Below, piece by piece: positions 24,693-32,681 of a stretch of 34,330 nucleotides of DNA (positions are counted from its first letter, which is position 1; every line of letters starts with the position of its first letter). A model generated the notes under the pieces. The model saw nothing but the letters and a program-made list of their open reading frames with translations. It searched no databases and was not told the origin of the DNA. The DNA is taken from positions 1 through 34,330 of the forward strand of contig JAAXGN010000129.1 of NCBI GenBank assembly GCA_012267415.1, read 5' to 3'. The position numbers and the translations under genes were made by a program. This DNA comes from Candidatus Poribacteria bacterium. Its GTDB lineage: Bacteria; Poribacteria; WGA-4E; WGA-3G.

Positions 24693-24843
24693 TCAATCCG
24701 CGCCGCGCGGGTTAGACGCAATGTTTAGCGTCTACTCTTTCCTTGAGAAACATCCCGCCTCTGTTGTTTACGAAAGATTTCTGGTCCCAAACAGGTGGTG
24801 GGAGCCATTTACCCTAACACTGCTAACTCTCCCGCAGGCATAG
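24676..24843 (+). pseudogene. possible truncated toxin remnant overlapping the antitoxin
   Basis: The frame starts at an ATG that overlaps the antitoxin end by 17 bases, as toxins usually do. It reads MPLSYD, which resembles a PIN-domain start, and then runs into repeat-like sequence (aatccgcg followed by the palindrome AGACGC...GCGTCT) and stops after 55 codons. The rest shows no PIN motifs. Weak evidence. Confidence 0.22.
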
Positions 24844-24860
24844 CAGCCGAACAAACCTTT

Positions 24861-25043
24861 CTGAATCTCGGATTTGCGCGGATTACACGAATTATTGAGT
24901 CTGTTATATTGGTGTTATGTGTGAAGTCAGTGTATTGGATAAGTTAGCAGGCAACAGACGTTTTGGTGTGTCCAAGTGAATCTTGGATGTGCAAGAGAAA
25001 AATCCGCATAATCCGCGTCATCCGATAAATCCGCGATTCTGAC
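24861..25043 (+). repeat. long dispersed repeat block alpha-1
   Basis: The block starts with a CTGAATCTCGGATT word, passes through 'ATTGAGTCTGTTATATTGGT' and 'GTCCAAGTGAATCTTG', and ends with an aatccgcg-type unit. A second copy with scattered mismatches is at 25911-26080. No coding potential was seen. Confidence 0.75.
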
Positions 25044-25105
25044 AACAAAAATCACGAATACAAAACCTAACCCCATCCTAACACACACCTCTATGCAGAC
25101 GTTTC

Positions 25106-25189
25106 CTTGAAGATGAGATTGATAAACTGGTATATGAATTGTATAATTTAACGGAAGATGAGATTACGATTGTGGAACGGAGTGTCTGA
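25106..25189 (+). pseudogene. 84-bp duplicate of the 3' end of the Eco57I-type methylase gene
   Basis: This piece encodes 27 residues from LEDEIDKLVYELYNL to IVERSV plus the stop, against the LENEIDKL...IVEGSV end of the methylase at 20059-20142. Only five of 84 bases differ. There is no methylase sequence upstream of it. The match extends into the following TGAATCGC word. It is the right-hand partner of a direct repeat about 5.05 kb apart that encloses the TIR cluster. Confidence 0.9.
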
Positions 25190-25209
25190 ATCGCGGCTTA
25201 GTCTTCTGA

Positions 25210-25304
25210 TGTTCAGATATTCTAATCCTGTGAAAAGCATGTTGAAATACCAAACAGAAAAATCCGTGTTAATCCGCGTCATCCGTGTAATCCGTGATTC
25301 AGAC
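25210..25304 (+). repeat. dispersed repeat block beta-1
   Basis: It contains 'AATCCTGTGAAAAGCATG' and 'TTGAAATACCAAAC', then an aatccgtg-type unit ending ATTCAGAC. A second copy is at 25797-25892, so the GxxExxY gene lies between the two. Confidence 0.75.
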
Positions 25305-25324
25305 ATTAAAAAGGGAACTACAAA

Positions 25325-25733
25325 ATGAACACAAATCTGAAATATCAAGATATAACTGGAAAGATCATTGGGGCAGCATTTGAAGTGCATAAGTTCTTGG
25401 GAAACGGCTTCCAAGAGGTGATTTATCAACGAGCGTTAGCACTTGAGATGCGAAAAGCAGGACTGGAATTCGCTCGTGAAATTGAGCAGGATATTTACTA
25501 TAAAGATTTTCCGAAACCTATCGGGACGCGCAGAGCAGATTTTGTGGTAGCAGGAAAAGTGTTAGTTGAATTGAAAGCTATTACTGAATTGGAAGATGTG
25601 CATGAAGCACAACTACTGAATTATTTGAAGGCGTATCGTCTGGAAGTCGGTCTATTTAATCAACTTCGGTGAGAAAAGTTTAAACTATAAGAGACTAATT
25701 CTCTCACAACGCAATCCAGGTGCACGCAGATGA
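25325..25733 (+). pseudogene. GxxExxY-family protein, frameshifted near the 3' end
   Basis: The frame from ATG 25325 encodes 'DITGKIIGAAFEVHKFLG' with the signature G-N-G-F-Q-E-V-I-Y, then 'RRADFVVAGKVLVELKAI', the D...E-x-K core of a PD-(D/E)xK-like fold (PDDEXK_3). It stops at 25672 as 'VGLFNQLR'. Removing one T from the TTT near 25655 restores the family end: VGLLINFGEKSLNYKRLI, continuing to a stop at 25731-25733. The break is therefore a +1 frameshift, real or a sequencing error. The function of the family is not known; nuclease activity is inferred from the fold. Confidence 0.85.
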
Positions 25734-25745
25734 CGCTGCTTTCTT

Positions 25746-25892
25746 TCTGAATCGCAGATTTGCACTGATTACACGGATTACGCGGATTAGGTTTCTGACA
25801 TGCGGATATCCCAATCCTGTGAAAAGCACCTTGAAATACCAAACGAAAAAATCCGTGTTAATCCGCGTCATCCGTGTAATCCGCGATTCAGA
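25746..25892 (+). repeat. inverted aatccgcg unit plus block beta-2
   Basis: 25746-25789 is the unit in opposite orientation (TCTGAATCGCAGATT then ...ACGCGGATT). 25797-25892 repeats block beta-1 with few changes. Opposite orientations in close range could form a long hairpin. Confidence 0.7.
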
Positions 25893-25910
25893 ATAATTGT
25901 CAAAATCGCG

Positions 25911-26080
25911 GATTCATTGGATTTCATGGATTATTGAGTCTGTTATATTGGTGTTCTCTGTGAAGTCAGTGTATTAGATAAGTTTACCAGCAACAGACGC
26001 TTTGGTCTGTCCAAGTGAGCCTTGAATGTGCAAGGGAAATTCCGCGTCTTCCGTGTCCTCCGCGTAATCCGTGATTCAGA
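25911..26080 (+). repeat. repeat block alpha-2, overlapping the LRR gene's stop codon
   Basis: Second copy of block alpha (see 24861-25043). Its terminal unit ends GTGATTCAGAATGG. Read on the - strand, TTCTGAATC supplies the TGA stop of the LRR gene. Confidence 0.75.
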
Positions 26081-28751
26081 ATGGATTTGTCCCATCAATA
26101 TCTACCCTTAAATCCCGATTATGTTTGCGAAGTCGCTGAATCGGTGTTATATCACGAATCGGGTTACCCTTGATATGCAACCAGCTCAAATTCTTCAAGG
26201 CCTCTACAACGCTAACATCACGAATCTGATTGTTTTTAAGTTCCAAATACTGCAGCTGAGGTAAGTCCTTAAGCGGAGCGATGTCAGTAATCTGATTTTC
26301 ATTCAGCACTAAACCCCAGAGTTCAGGCAATTGTGATATAGGGGTAATGTCCCTGATCCTATTCGTAACAAGCCTTAAACTCCTTAATTCAGTCAACTGT
26401 TTAAGTGGACTTATATCAATAGTTTTGCTTTCTTTGATTGTAAAATAATAAAGACGAGGTAATTTAGTTAAAACAGATGTAAGATGTGGAAGGTCTTTAA
26501 AATTGCTTCCACCCACTATTACTTCCGTGAGCCTCGTTAATTCTGCAAGGGGTGTAAAGTCACCAATTCTATTATTCACAAGTGATAAGGATATAAGATT
26601 CGTAAACTTCTTAACTGATGACAAGTCCCTAATTTCATCGCCATCCAGATTTAAGATTTCCAGATTGTCTAAACGTGTCAGGGGAGTAAAATCACTTATC
26701 TTATTATCTCCAAGTTGTAGCCTTTTCAACTGTTCTAATCCAACTAACGGCGTAAGCTCAATGATTCTGTTTTTAGATAGAAATAGTTGTCTAAGTTCTG
26801 TTTTTCCATTAAGTGAGGAAATGTCGGTGATTTGATTGTTGTTAAGTGATAGGTCTGTAAGATGTGCTAATTTCGTAAGGGGTTCAACGTCTTCAATCTG
26901 ATTGTCATTAATTCCCAACTTCGTAATTCGTGTTAACCCAGCGAGTGGCGTGATGTCAGTAATTTCATTAGAACTAAGGTTTAAGTCTGTAAGTTCTTTT
27001 AATCCTGCAAGTGGCGTGATGTCCACAATCTGATTATTATTTAGTACGAGATCCTCAAGTTCTGTAAGTCCAATAAGCGGAGAAATATCCGTAATAAGAT
27101 TGCTATCGATTGACAGACTCCAAAGTTTTTTCATTTTTACCAGCGGATTAATGTCAGTTATTTTATTCCTACTGATTAATAATGCTCTAAGGGTCTTTAA
27201 TCCAGCCAGCGGAGAAATGTCACTAATTTGGTTATCCTGTAGGAAAAGGAGTTCAGGACGGACAAATGCAGCAAATGACGTGATGTCTGTGATCTGATTA
27301 CTATGAAGATCTAGGCTATTGATGTGTGTTAATTCTCTTAAAGGTGTGACATCACTTATCATATTGACTGATAAGTTCAAATATTGAAGTTGTGTCAATT
27401 TAGAAAGCGGACTAATGTCGCTTATCTCATTATTACTAAGGTCTAATTGCCAAATCTGTGTCATCTTTTCAAGGGGAGCAATGTCGGTTATTTTATTATG
27501 AGCCAGGGATAAGGAATCAAGCTCAAGCATGTTTTCAAGTGCAGGGACAATAGATGTTAAATCTTGAATCTCATTATAATCCAAATCTAATCGCGTGATA
27601 TGTTGAAAACCATTGATGGACTCTATCTTACTGATTTTATTGCGGGCCAGTGATAATTTTGTCAGTTGTGTTAATCGTGCAAGTGGGGAAAAATCACTAA
27701 TTTCATTTCTTCGTAATTCTAATTCGCTCAACTGTGTTAGCCCCTCAAGATGCGTTAGATCGCGAATTGAATTGTTTTCAAGGTGTAACTCAACTAATCT
27801 TGTTAGACCTGTCAATGGAGTCAGATCATTGATTTTATTACTGGAAAGGCTTAAGGTGTTTAGTTGTTTTAACCCTGTTAATGGTGTAATATCACTAATA
27901 TCATTTGATGTTGAAAGCCTTAATTCCTTGAGTTTAGTCAATCCTGCGAGAGGAGAGATATCACTGATTTTGGTGCCAAGCAGTGATAGTATTGTTAGTT
28001 GCGATAAATCGGTAATAGGTTTTAGGTCATTAATGGGCATGAAATTAAGTTTCAATTCCTTAAGTTGTGTTAAATCTGAAAGGGGAGTAACATCAGTGAT
28101 CTGATTAGATCCAAGGTTTAACGACTCAAGCTTTGTTAATCCCATGAGTGGTGTGATGTCGTTAATTTTATTTCTATGGAGAATTAAGTCTGTCAACTGC
28201 GTTAAATTCGATAAGGGTTGGATGTCTTTAATCTGATTTCCACCCAGTGAAAGGTCTGTCAGATTGGCTAATCCTGTCAGTGATGTTATATCACTAATTT
28301 GGTTTTCACCAAGTAAAATGTGCGTCAGATTAGTTAATCCTGTCAGCGATGTAATATCACTGATTCGGTTTCTTTGAAGTGAAATGTGCGTCAGATTGGT
28401 TAATCCTGTCAGTGATGTTATATCACTAATTCTGTTATCAGACAGATTTAAACTTTTCAACGTTGTTAGGTTTTCAAGTGGTGTTATGTCTACAATTTGG
28501 TTATTGTAAAGTCCTAATGCTGTTAATCCCGTCATTTTTTCTATGCCAGTTAAGTCGCTTATCTGCCTTCTGCTTACATCGAGTTTTTCAATCTTTTTCA
28601 ACTCCTTTTCATTGAAAGGTGTATCTACAGATAAATTGAGTTTTAACCGAATAACAGTAGCTAAATTTGGATCCGGTATTTCAACAGGTTCTGGAGGCGA
28701 ACAGCTGACGATAAATGTGAAGAGCAATAACAACAAACATAATTGTCTCAT
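26076..28751 (-). CDS. giant SDS22/internalin-type leucine-rich-repeat lipoprotein
   Basis: The 891-residue product has a lipoprotein signal ('LLLLLFTFIVSC', lipidation at Cys17) followed by about 60 residues and then some 38 repeats of 22 residues. The repeat form is L-T-x-L-x-x-L-x-L-x-x-N-x-I-x-D-I-T-P-L-x-x-L, the SDS22-like class also seen in internalins. Repeats continue almost to the C terminus, ending 'RDLRVDIDGTNPF'; there is no LPxTG or other anchor, so the N-terminal lipid should hold it in a membrane. Such proteins bind other proteins or surfaces; the partner is unknown, and in a host-associated bacterium it could face the host. The - strand start has AAAGGAA nine bases upstream. 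The high repeat identity makes it a likely site of expansion and of assembly error. Confidence 0.92.
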   Translation of the reverse strand: MRQLCLLLLLFTFIVSCSPPEPVEIPDPNLATVIRLKLNLSVDTPFNEKELKKIEKLDVSRRQISDLTGIEKMTGLTALGLYNNQIVDITPLENLTTLKSLNLSDNRISDITSLTGLTNLTHISLQRNRISDITSLTGLTNLTHILLGENQISDITSLTGLANLTDLSLGGNQIKDIQPLSNLTQLTDLILHRNKINDITPLMGLTKLESLNLGSNQITDVTPLSDLTQLKELKLNFMPINDLKPITDLSQLTILSLLGTKISDISPLAGLTKLKELRLSTSNDISDITPLTGLKQLNTLSLSSNKINDLTPLTGLTRLVELHLENNSIRDLTHLEGLTQLSELELRRNEISDFSPLARLTQLTKLSLARNKISKIESINGFQHITRLDLDYNEIQDLTSIVPALENMLELDSLSLAHNKITDIAPLEKMTQIWQLDLSNNEISDISPLSKLTQLQYLNLSVNMISDVTPLRELTHINSLDLHSNQITDITSFAAFVRPELLFLQDNQISDISPLAGLKTLRALLISRNKITDINPLVKMKKLWSLSIDSNLITDISPLIGLTELEDLVLNNNQIVDITPLAGLKELTDLNLSSNEITDITPLAGLTRITKLGINDNQIEDVEPLTKLAHLTDLSLNNNQITDISSLNGKTELRQLFLSKNRIIELTPLVGLEQLKRLQLGDNKISDFTPLTRLDNLEILNLDGDEIRDLSSVKKFTNLISLSLVNNRIGDFTPLAELTRLTEVIVGGSNFKDLPHLTSVLTKLPRLYYFTIKESKTIDISPLKQLTELRSLRLVTNRIRDITPISQLPELWGLVLNENQITDIAPLKDLPQLQYLELKNNQIRDVSVVEALKNLSWLHIKGNPIRDITPIQRLRKHNRDLRVDIDGTNPF

Positions 28752-28789
28752 GAAATTCTATTCCTTTGAAATGATGAATTGTCCAAACT

Positions 28790-29311
28790 TCAGTTTGCAG
28801 GGGTAGGTACGACAAAATCAACATGCATAGGCACACCAGAAGATAAAGGTAATTTAAGCGAAGGTTGACCCAGAAACCATTTTACACCTTCTATTCTACC
28901 GATATGTTGATATACTAAACGATTCTCCCCTATTTTTGCTTCAAGGGTAATAGGTTTGTGAACAGGCACAACATCTTCAAAACAGAACCTACCTTCCACA
29001 TCGCTAATAACAGGAACACCTGGCTTCTCCAAAAAAGGAGAACTATAAGATATCTCAACGTTCTTAAGGGGTATTATCTTTGTATCTTTATTTTCAACGA
29101 AGACTCTACCGGAAACCGTTCCATTAAAAGCATCCCGCCATTTCTTCGCTATGATACCTCTTACAGAAACCATTGTAATCATTAAAATCAACCAAATTAA
29201 GAAACCAAATCTATCACTGATATAACTGGTAAGAACAAAGTTAATAACTCCAATTATTACCCAGAATACCAGATGAATGTAGTAAAAGGCAGGCTTCTTT
29301 TTCTTACGCAT
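28790..29311 (-). CDS. two-helix membrane protein with carboxypeptidase-regulatory-like domain
   Basis: From the ATG at 29311 the product is 173 residues. A basic start (MRKKKKPAF) leads to two membrane helices ('IHLVFWVIIGVINFVLT' and 'FLIWLILMITMVSVRGI'). The rest looks like an immunoglobulin-type beta sandwich of the CarboxypepD_reg kind ('GTVSGRVFVENKDTKIIPLKNVEI', 'SDVEGRFCFEDV'). The frame is open upstream, but it would translate a dispersed hairpin repeat, so longer starts are rejected. GGGTGAT lies upstream of the chosen ATG. It lies 38 bases upstream of the LRR gene in the same direction, so the two may be expressed together. Function unknown. Confidence 0.65.
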   Translation of the reverse strand: MRKKKKPAFYYIHLVFWVIIGVINFVLTSYISDRFGFLIWLILMITMVSVRGIIAKKWRDAFNGTVSGRVFVENKDTKIIPLKNVEISYSSPFLEKPGVPVISDVEGRFCFEDVVPVHKPITLEAKIGENRLVYQHIGRIEGVKWFLGQPSLKLPLSSGVPMHVDFVVPTPAN

Positions 29312-29385
29312 AAACATCACCCGATTAATTAGATGAGGGGTGTACATTAATAATCTAATGTCACAGGATGTTCTTAAAAGTAGCA

Positions 29386-29461
29386 GGCACACTCCGTGTG
29401 CCGTCCATAACGTCAAAATCACACAATGAATTGTGCTTGGTGAATGCGCGTGTGGCATTCA
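29386..29461. repeat. cluster of three hairpins
   Basis: GGCACAC-tcc-GTGTGCC (29386-29402), CACAAT-ga-ATTGTG (29422-29435) and TGAATGC-gcgtgtg-GCATTCA (29441-29461). The first matches the repeat at 3413-3429. They sit between ilvD and the small membrane protein gene and could serve as a terminator region for ilvD. Confidence 0.65.
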
Positions 29462-29565
29462 CATTAAACAGCATTTTTAAAAATCAAGCAGCACCAGATA
29501 CCTTTCGCTATCTGTGTTGATGTGTCAAATAATTATGCACATCCCTCGATTAATTAGAACTGGTA

Positions 29566-31245
29566 TTATCCTGTTACAGCACCTTTGGACGCAGAGGAAA
29601 CAGATTTCGCGTATTTCGCCATGACACCACGTGTATAACGCGGTGTGGGAGGAGTCCACGCTTCTAAACGCGCCTGTATTTCAGCATCAGAAAGCGAAAC
29701 ATCCAACCTACGTGTTCTGGCATCAATCACAATTTCGTCCCCTTCCTGTAAAATAGCGATGGGACCCCCAATTGCTGCTTCAGGTGCAACGTGACATATC
29801 ATAAATCCGTGCGTTGCTCCAGAGAATCTGCCATCCGTCAAGAGTGCAACATCCTCACTTAGACCCGCACCGACAATTGCTGCTGTCACACCTAACATCT
29901 CCCGCATGCCAGGGCCACCTATAGGTCCTTCATAACGTATCACAACCACATCACCCGGTTTGATTTTGCCACCCTTGATAGCAGCAAATGTGTCCTCTTC
30001 ACGTTCAAAGATACGCGCGGGACCCCGATGCAACGTTTTTTCCTGACCCGCTAACTTTATCACACACCCATCAGGGGCAAGGTTACCTCGCAAGATAGCA
30101 AATCCACCGGTAGGTTTCAAGGGAGCATTAACTGCTCTAACAACTTGTTGACCCTCCGTCTCAGTTGCAGCAGCCGCTTCCTCACCGATTGTTTTACCTG
30201 TAACAGTCAATTCATCCGTATGCAGCAAACCTGCTTCTATCAACCGTTTCGTTAAGAATTGGATTCCACCCGCTTCATACAGATCGGTTGCGACAAACTG
30301 ACCACCCGGTTTAAGGTCTGCCAATACAGGTGTTTTTTGGCTGATGGTGTGGAAATCTTCAAGAGTCAAAGGTATCTGTGCTTCATAAGCAATAGCGAGC
30401 AGATGCAGAACACCGTTTGTTGAACCCCCCGTTGCAGCAACAGATGTAATCGCATTCTCAAGAGACTTTCGGGTAATGATCTGACTCGGACGGCGGTCAT
30501 TAGCCAGCATATCCATCACAAGTTGTCCCGCTTTATATGCTTCGTTATCCTTCTCTTCAGCTACAGCTGGCACACTCCCACTACCCAACGGTGCGATACC
30601 TAACACCTCAACAGCAGTCGCCATCGTATTTGCAGTGAACTGACCCCCACAAGCACCAGGACCGGGACAACCTTTACTAATCAGATCGTCCAATTCCTCA
30701 ACTGTGATAGTTCCTTCTGCGTGCTGTCCGACCGCCTCAAATACGTCCTGTATTGTAACATCGCGTCCCTGAAAATTACCCGGCATGATTGAACCGCCAT
30801 ATAAAGTGAGAGACGGTATATCTAAACGTGCCAACGCCATCACCGTACCGGGGACTGTCTTGTCACATCCGCAGAGTGCAATCACCGCATCAAACATGTT
30901 ACCGATAGAGACCAACTCTATTGAATCCGCAACGACTTCTCTGCTGATGAGTGAGGTCTTCATCCCCTCTGTCCCCATCGTAATACCATCAGAGATACTC
31001 ACAGTATTAAATTCCAGCGGCGTTCCACCAGCATCACGGATACCAGCCTTAACCTTAGCGGCAAGACGTCTCAAGTGGAAGTTACAAGGTCCTATTTCAA
31101 TCCATGTATTCGCAACCCCGATAATTGGTTTGTCAAGGTCTTCTGGTGAAAGTCCACCATCACCGAACATCAGCATCGTACGTGCAGCAGCGCGGTCGGG
31201 ACCATCGGTAATCGCATAACTCCGGGGTTTCAGTTTATTAGACAT
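29566..31245 (-). CDS. ilvD: Dihydroxy-acid dehydratase
   Basis: IlvD removes water from 2,3-dihydroxy acids, the third step of valine, leucine and isoleucine synthesis. The 559-residue product has the cysteines that bind the iron-sulfur cluster: Cys54 (GPCN), Cys127 (GCDKTVPG) and Cys199 (GPGACGG). Three conserved cysteines indicate the [2Fe-2S] type. Other landmarks are '[19 protein letters not shown]' and '[21 protein letters not shown]'. Start ATG at 31245 has GGAG upstream. No other ilv gene is in the window. It is set apart from neighbours by repeat-filled gaps on both sides. Confidence 0.97.
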   Translation of the reverse strand: MSNKLKPRSYAITDGPDRAAARTMLMFGDGGLSPEDLDKPIIGVANTWIEIGPCNFHLRRLAAKVKAGIRDAGGTPLEFNTVSISDGITMGTEGMKTSLISREVVADSIELVSIGNMFDAVIALCGCDKTVPGTVMALARLDIPSLTLYGGSIMPGNFQGRDVTIQDVFEAVGQHAEGTITVEELDDLISKGCPGPGACGGQFTANTMATAVEVLGIAPLGSGSVPAVAEEKDNEAYKAGQLVMDMLANDRRPSQIITRKSLENAITSVAATGGSTNGVLHLLAIAYEAQIPLTLEDFHTISQKTPVLADLKPGGQFVATDLYEAGGIQFLTKRLIEAGLLHTDELTVTGKTIGEEAAAATETEGQQVVRAVNAPLKPTGGFAILRGNLAPDGCVIKLAGQEKTLHRGPARIFEREEDTFAAIKGGKIKPGDVVVIRYEGPIGGPGMREMLGVTAAIVGAGLSEDVALLTDGRFSGATHGFMICHVAPEAAIGGPIAILQEGDEIVIDARTRRLDVSLSDAEIQARLEAWTPPTPRYTRGVMAKYAKSVSSASKGAVTG

Positions 31246-31344
31246 GATTCTGTATTCTCCTGCAAATGTATATGTATGAGAGCGGGTGGAATGTTGGCAA
31301 TGAAGATTAAATCAATACTTCGGTAATCCAGTCCAAGAAAGACA

Positions 31345-31400
31345 ATCGTAGGGGCGGGGTTTCCCCGCCCGTCCAAAAGACAATCGCAGGGGCAGGCAAA
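31345..31400. repeat. hairpin GGGCGGGG-ttt-CCCCGCCC plus partial second copy
   Basis: The stem at 31352-31370 is the same design as the GGGCGAGG/CCTCGCCC hairpins at 4863, 7500 and 8806, with one base pair changed on both arms. Directly after comes GACAATCGCAGGGGCAGGC, a second copy that has lost its right arm. Confidence 0.75.
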
Positions 31401-31611
31401 TAATACTATGCTCACCCGTATATTACCCAATTAATACCTCAATTTTCATAAACGACATTCACTAAAAACTATGTATTGAACCTATTATAGCAGATTTACG
31501 CTTTTTCTGCCTGCTGAAAATTGGATAGAACCGTGTAAAGTTAGTCACCTCATTCCGGTAGTAATGAAAAAAGTACTAAAGAATTTCAATCTTAAGTGAT
31601 ATATATATTAG

Positions 31612-31747
31612 GGAACATTGAAAATTTTGATGAAAAATTTTTGTAGGAGCGTTCTCCCAATCGCGATTGAACACATTGATAGTGGGGAATCGCAGTTCCC
31701 GCATATAGAAAAGAGTGTCAAATTTATCCCATATACTACTATAGTTA
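31612..31747 (+). mobile_element. degraded MITE-like element, copy E
   Basis: The left side GGGAACATTGAAAAT matches the left end of copy D. The right side ends CTACTATAG, like the TATAGT ends inverted. Inside is TTGTAGGAGCG with a GCG/CGC hairpin, then GGGAA-tcgcag-TTCCC in the opposite arrangement. The ends match too poorly to be sure. The rest of the 31246-31801 gap shows no gene. Confidence 0.4.
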
Positions 31748-31801
31748 ATATGGTATTTTTTTCAAATAATGTGACTTTTCCATCTGAAAAGGAGTAAGAA
31801 A

Positions 31802-32614
31802 ATGTTAAGATTCAGCAAAGGATTAATATCCATAATCCTGCTCTGCACTATAATCCTACTTGGGTTTATCAACACAAGTAGTGCTGATATTGAGATTGAG
31901 ACATTAGAAGTTTACCCCACTTTAGATTCCTATGATCGTTTTTCCATGCTTGTATATGTGCAAACGAGTGAACCGTATCATGGTATAGACTATTACCTGG
32001 ATGATACCTGGATAGAGAGAGCTTATGGTGATGGTACCCGAACGGTAGACTATCTCTGGTATGATGAGAGTGATTTTGGTGGCGAGTTGACAGGCACAAA
32101 ACATACACTTAAACTGAGTGTTATGCAGTCTTCAGGCAACGACGTTGTCGTCACAAAGCCTTTTTTCGTGTTTAAACCGCTCGAAGAATCTCGAACGGTC
32201 CGAGAAAACAAGGGACAGGAACCGCGCTATCCCCATGTCTCTGGATCCGTAACGCTCTACGAGCAATCCTATGACGGTACTAATATTACGATAGACGCGG
32301 ATGCGTATGCTCAAAACGCCTCCGGTGCCGAAGAAAGCGTTGAGATGTATGGCGTGTTCCGACACACAATACTCAACAAACCGTTTGATGAAATAGAGGT
32401 CTATATGCCCGGTCGGGACGTTAAGCCGGGAGATTCGTATGGTCCTTATTACAGTGGTCGGCTCTCTTATGCATGTAGTGAAATTGAAGAGGGTGATACG
32501 TGGAATTCTAATGCGTATATCCGCCTTAGGTTGGATGGCAGCAATGGGATAGATGACTACTATATAGATCATACAGTATATTTTGATGAGTCTTACAATC
32601 TCGACAAGAAGTAA
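31802..32614 (+). CDS. secreted protein of unknown family
   Basis: The 270-residue product has a typical signal peptide (hydrophobic 'IILLCTIILLGF', cleavage likely after Ala28, SSA-D). The mature protein is acidic and rich in Tyr/Asp with beta-type patterning ('FSMLVYVQTSEPYHGIDYYLDD', 'GRLSYACSEIEEGDTW'). The N-terminal half resembles an Ig-like adhesion or binding domain by pattern only. I do not recognise the family. AAAGGAG is about seven bases before the ATG. The gene is followed by the TolB-like gene in the same direction. Confidence 0.7.
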   Translation: MLRFSKGLISIILLCTIILLGFINTSSADIEIETLEVYPTLDSYDRFSMLVYVQTSEPYHGIDYYLDDTWIERAYGDGTRTVDYLWYDESDFGGELTGTKHTLKLSVMQSSGNDVVVTKPFFVFKPLEESRTVRENKGQEPRYPHVSGSVTLYEQSYDGTNITIDADAYAQNASGAEESVEMYGVFRHTILNKPFDEIEVYMPGRDVKPGDSYGPYYSGRLSYACSEIEEGDTWNSNAYIRLRLDGSNGIDDYYIDHTVYFDESYNLDKK

Positions 32615-32633
32615 GATTGAGAAAGGATGTTTG

Positions 32634-32657
32634 ATGGAGGGGATCGTTCCCCTCCAT
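32634..32657. repeat. 10-bp perfect hairpin upstream of TolB-like gene 1
   Basis: ATGGAGGGGA-tcgt-TCCCCTCCAT, 24 bases before the ATG at 32682. It could act as a terminator for the upstream gene or be another dispersed hairpin. Confidence 0.6.
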
Positions 32658-32681
32658 TACATTACATTTAGGGAGGCAACG

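Noticed and set aside
26503..28104. Several + strand open frames opposite the LRR gene
   Set aside because: They are antisense shadows created by the 66-nt repeat period; the LRR frame is clearly the coding one.
29312..29458. Longer start for the two-helix membrane protein
   Set aside because: The extra peptide translates a dispersed hairpin repeat and lacks a ribosome site.
30785..31219. + strand open frame opposite ilvD
   Set aside because: Shadow of a highly conserved gene, with no recognisable product.
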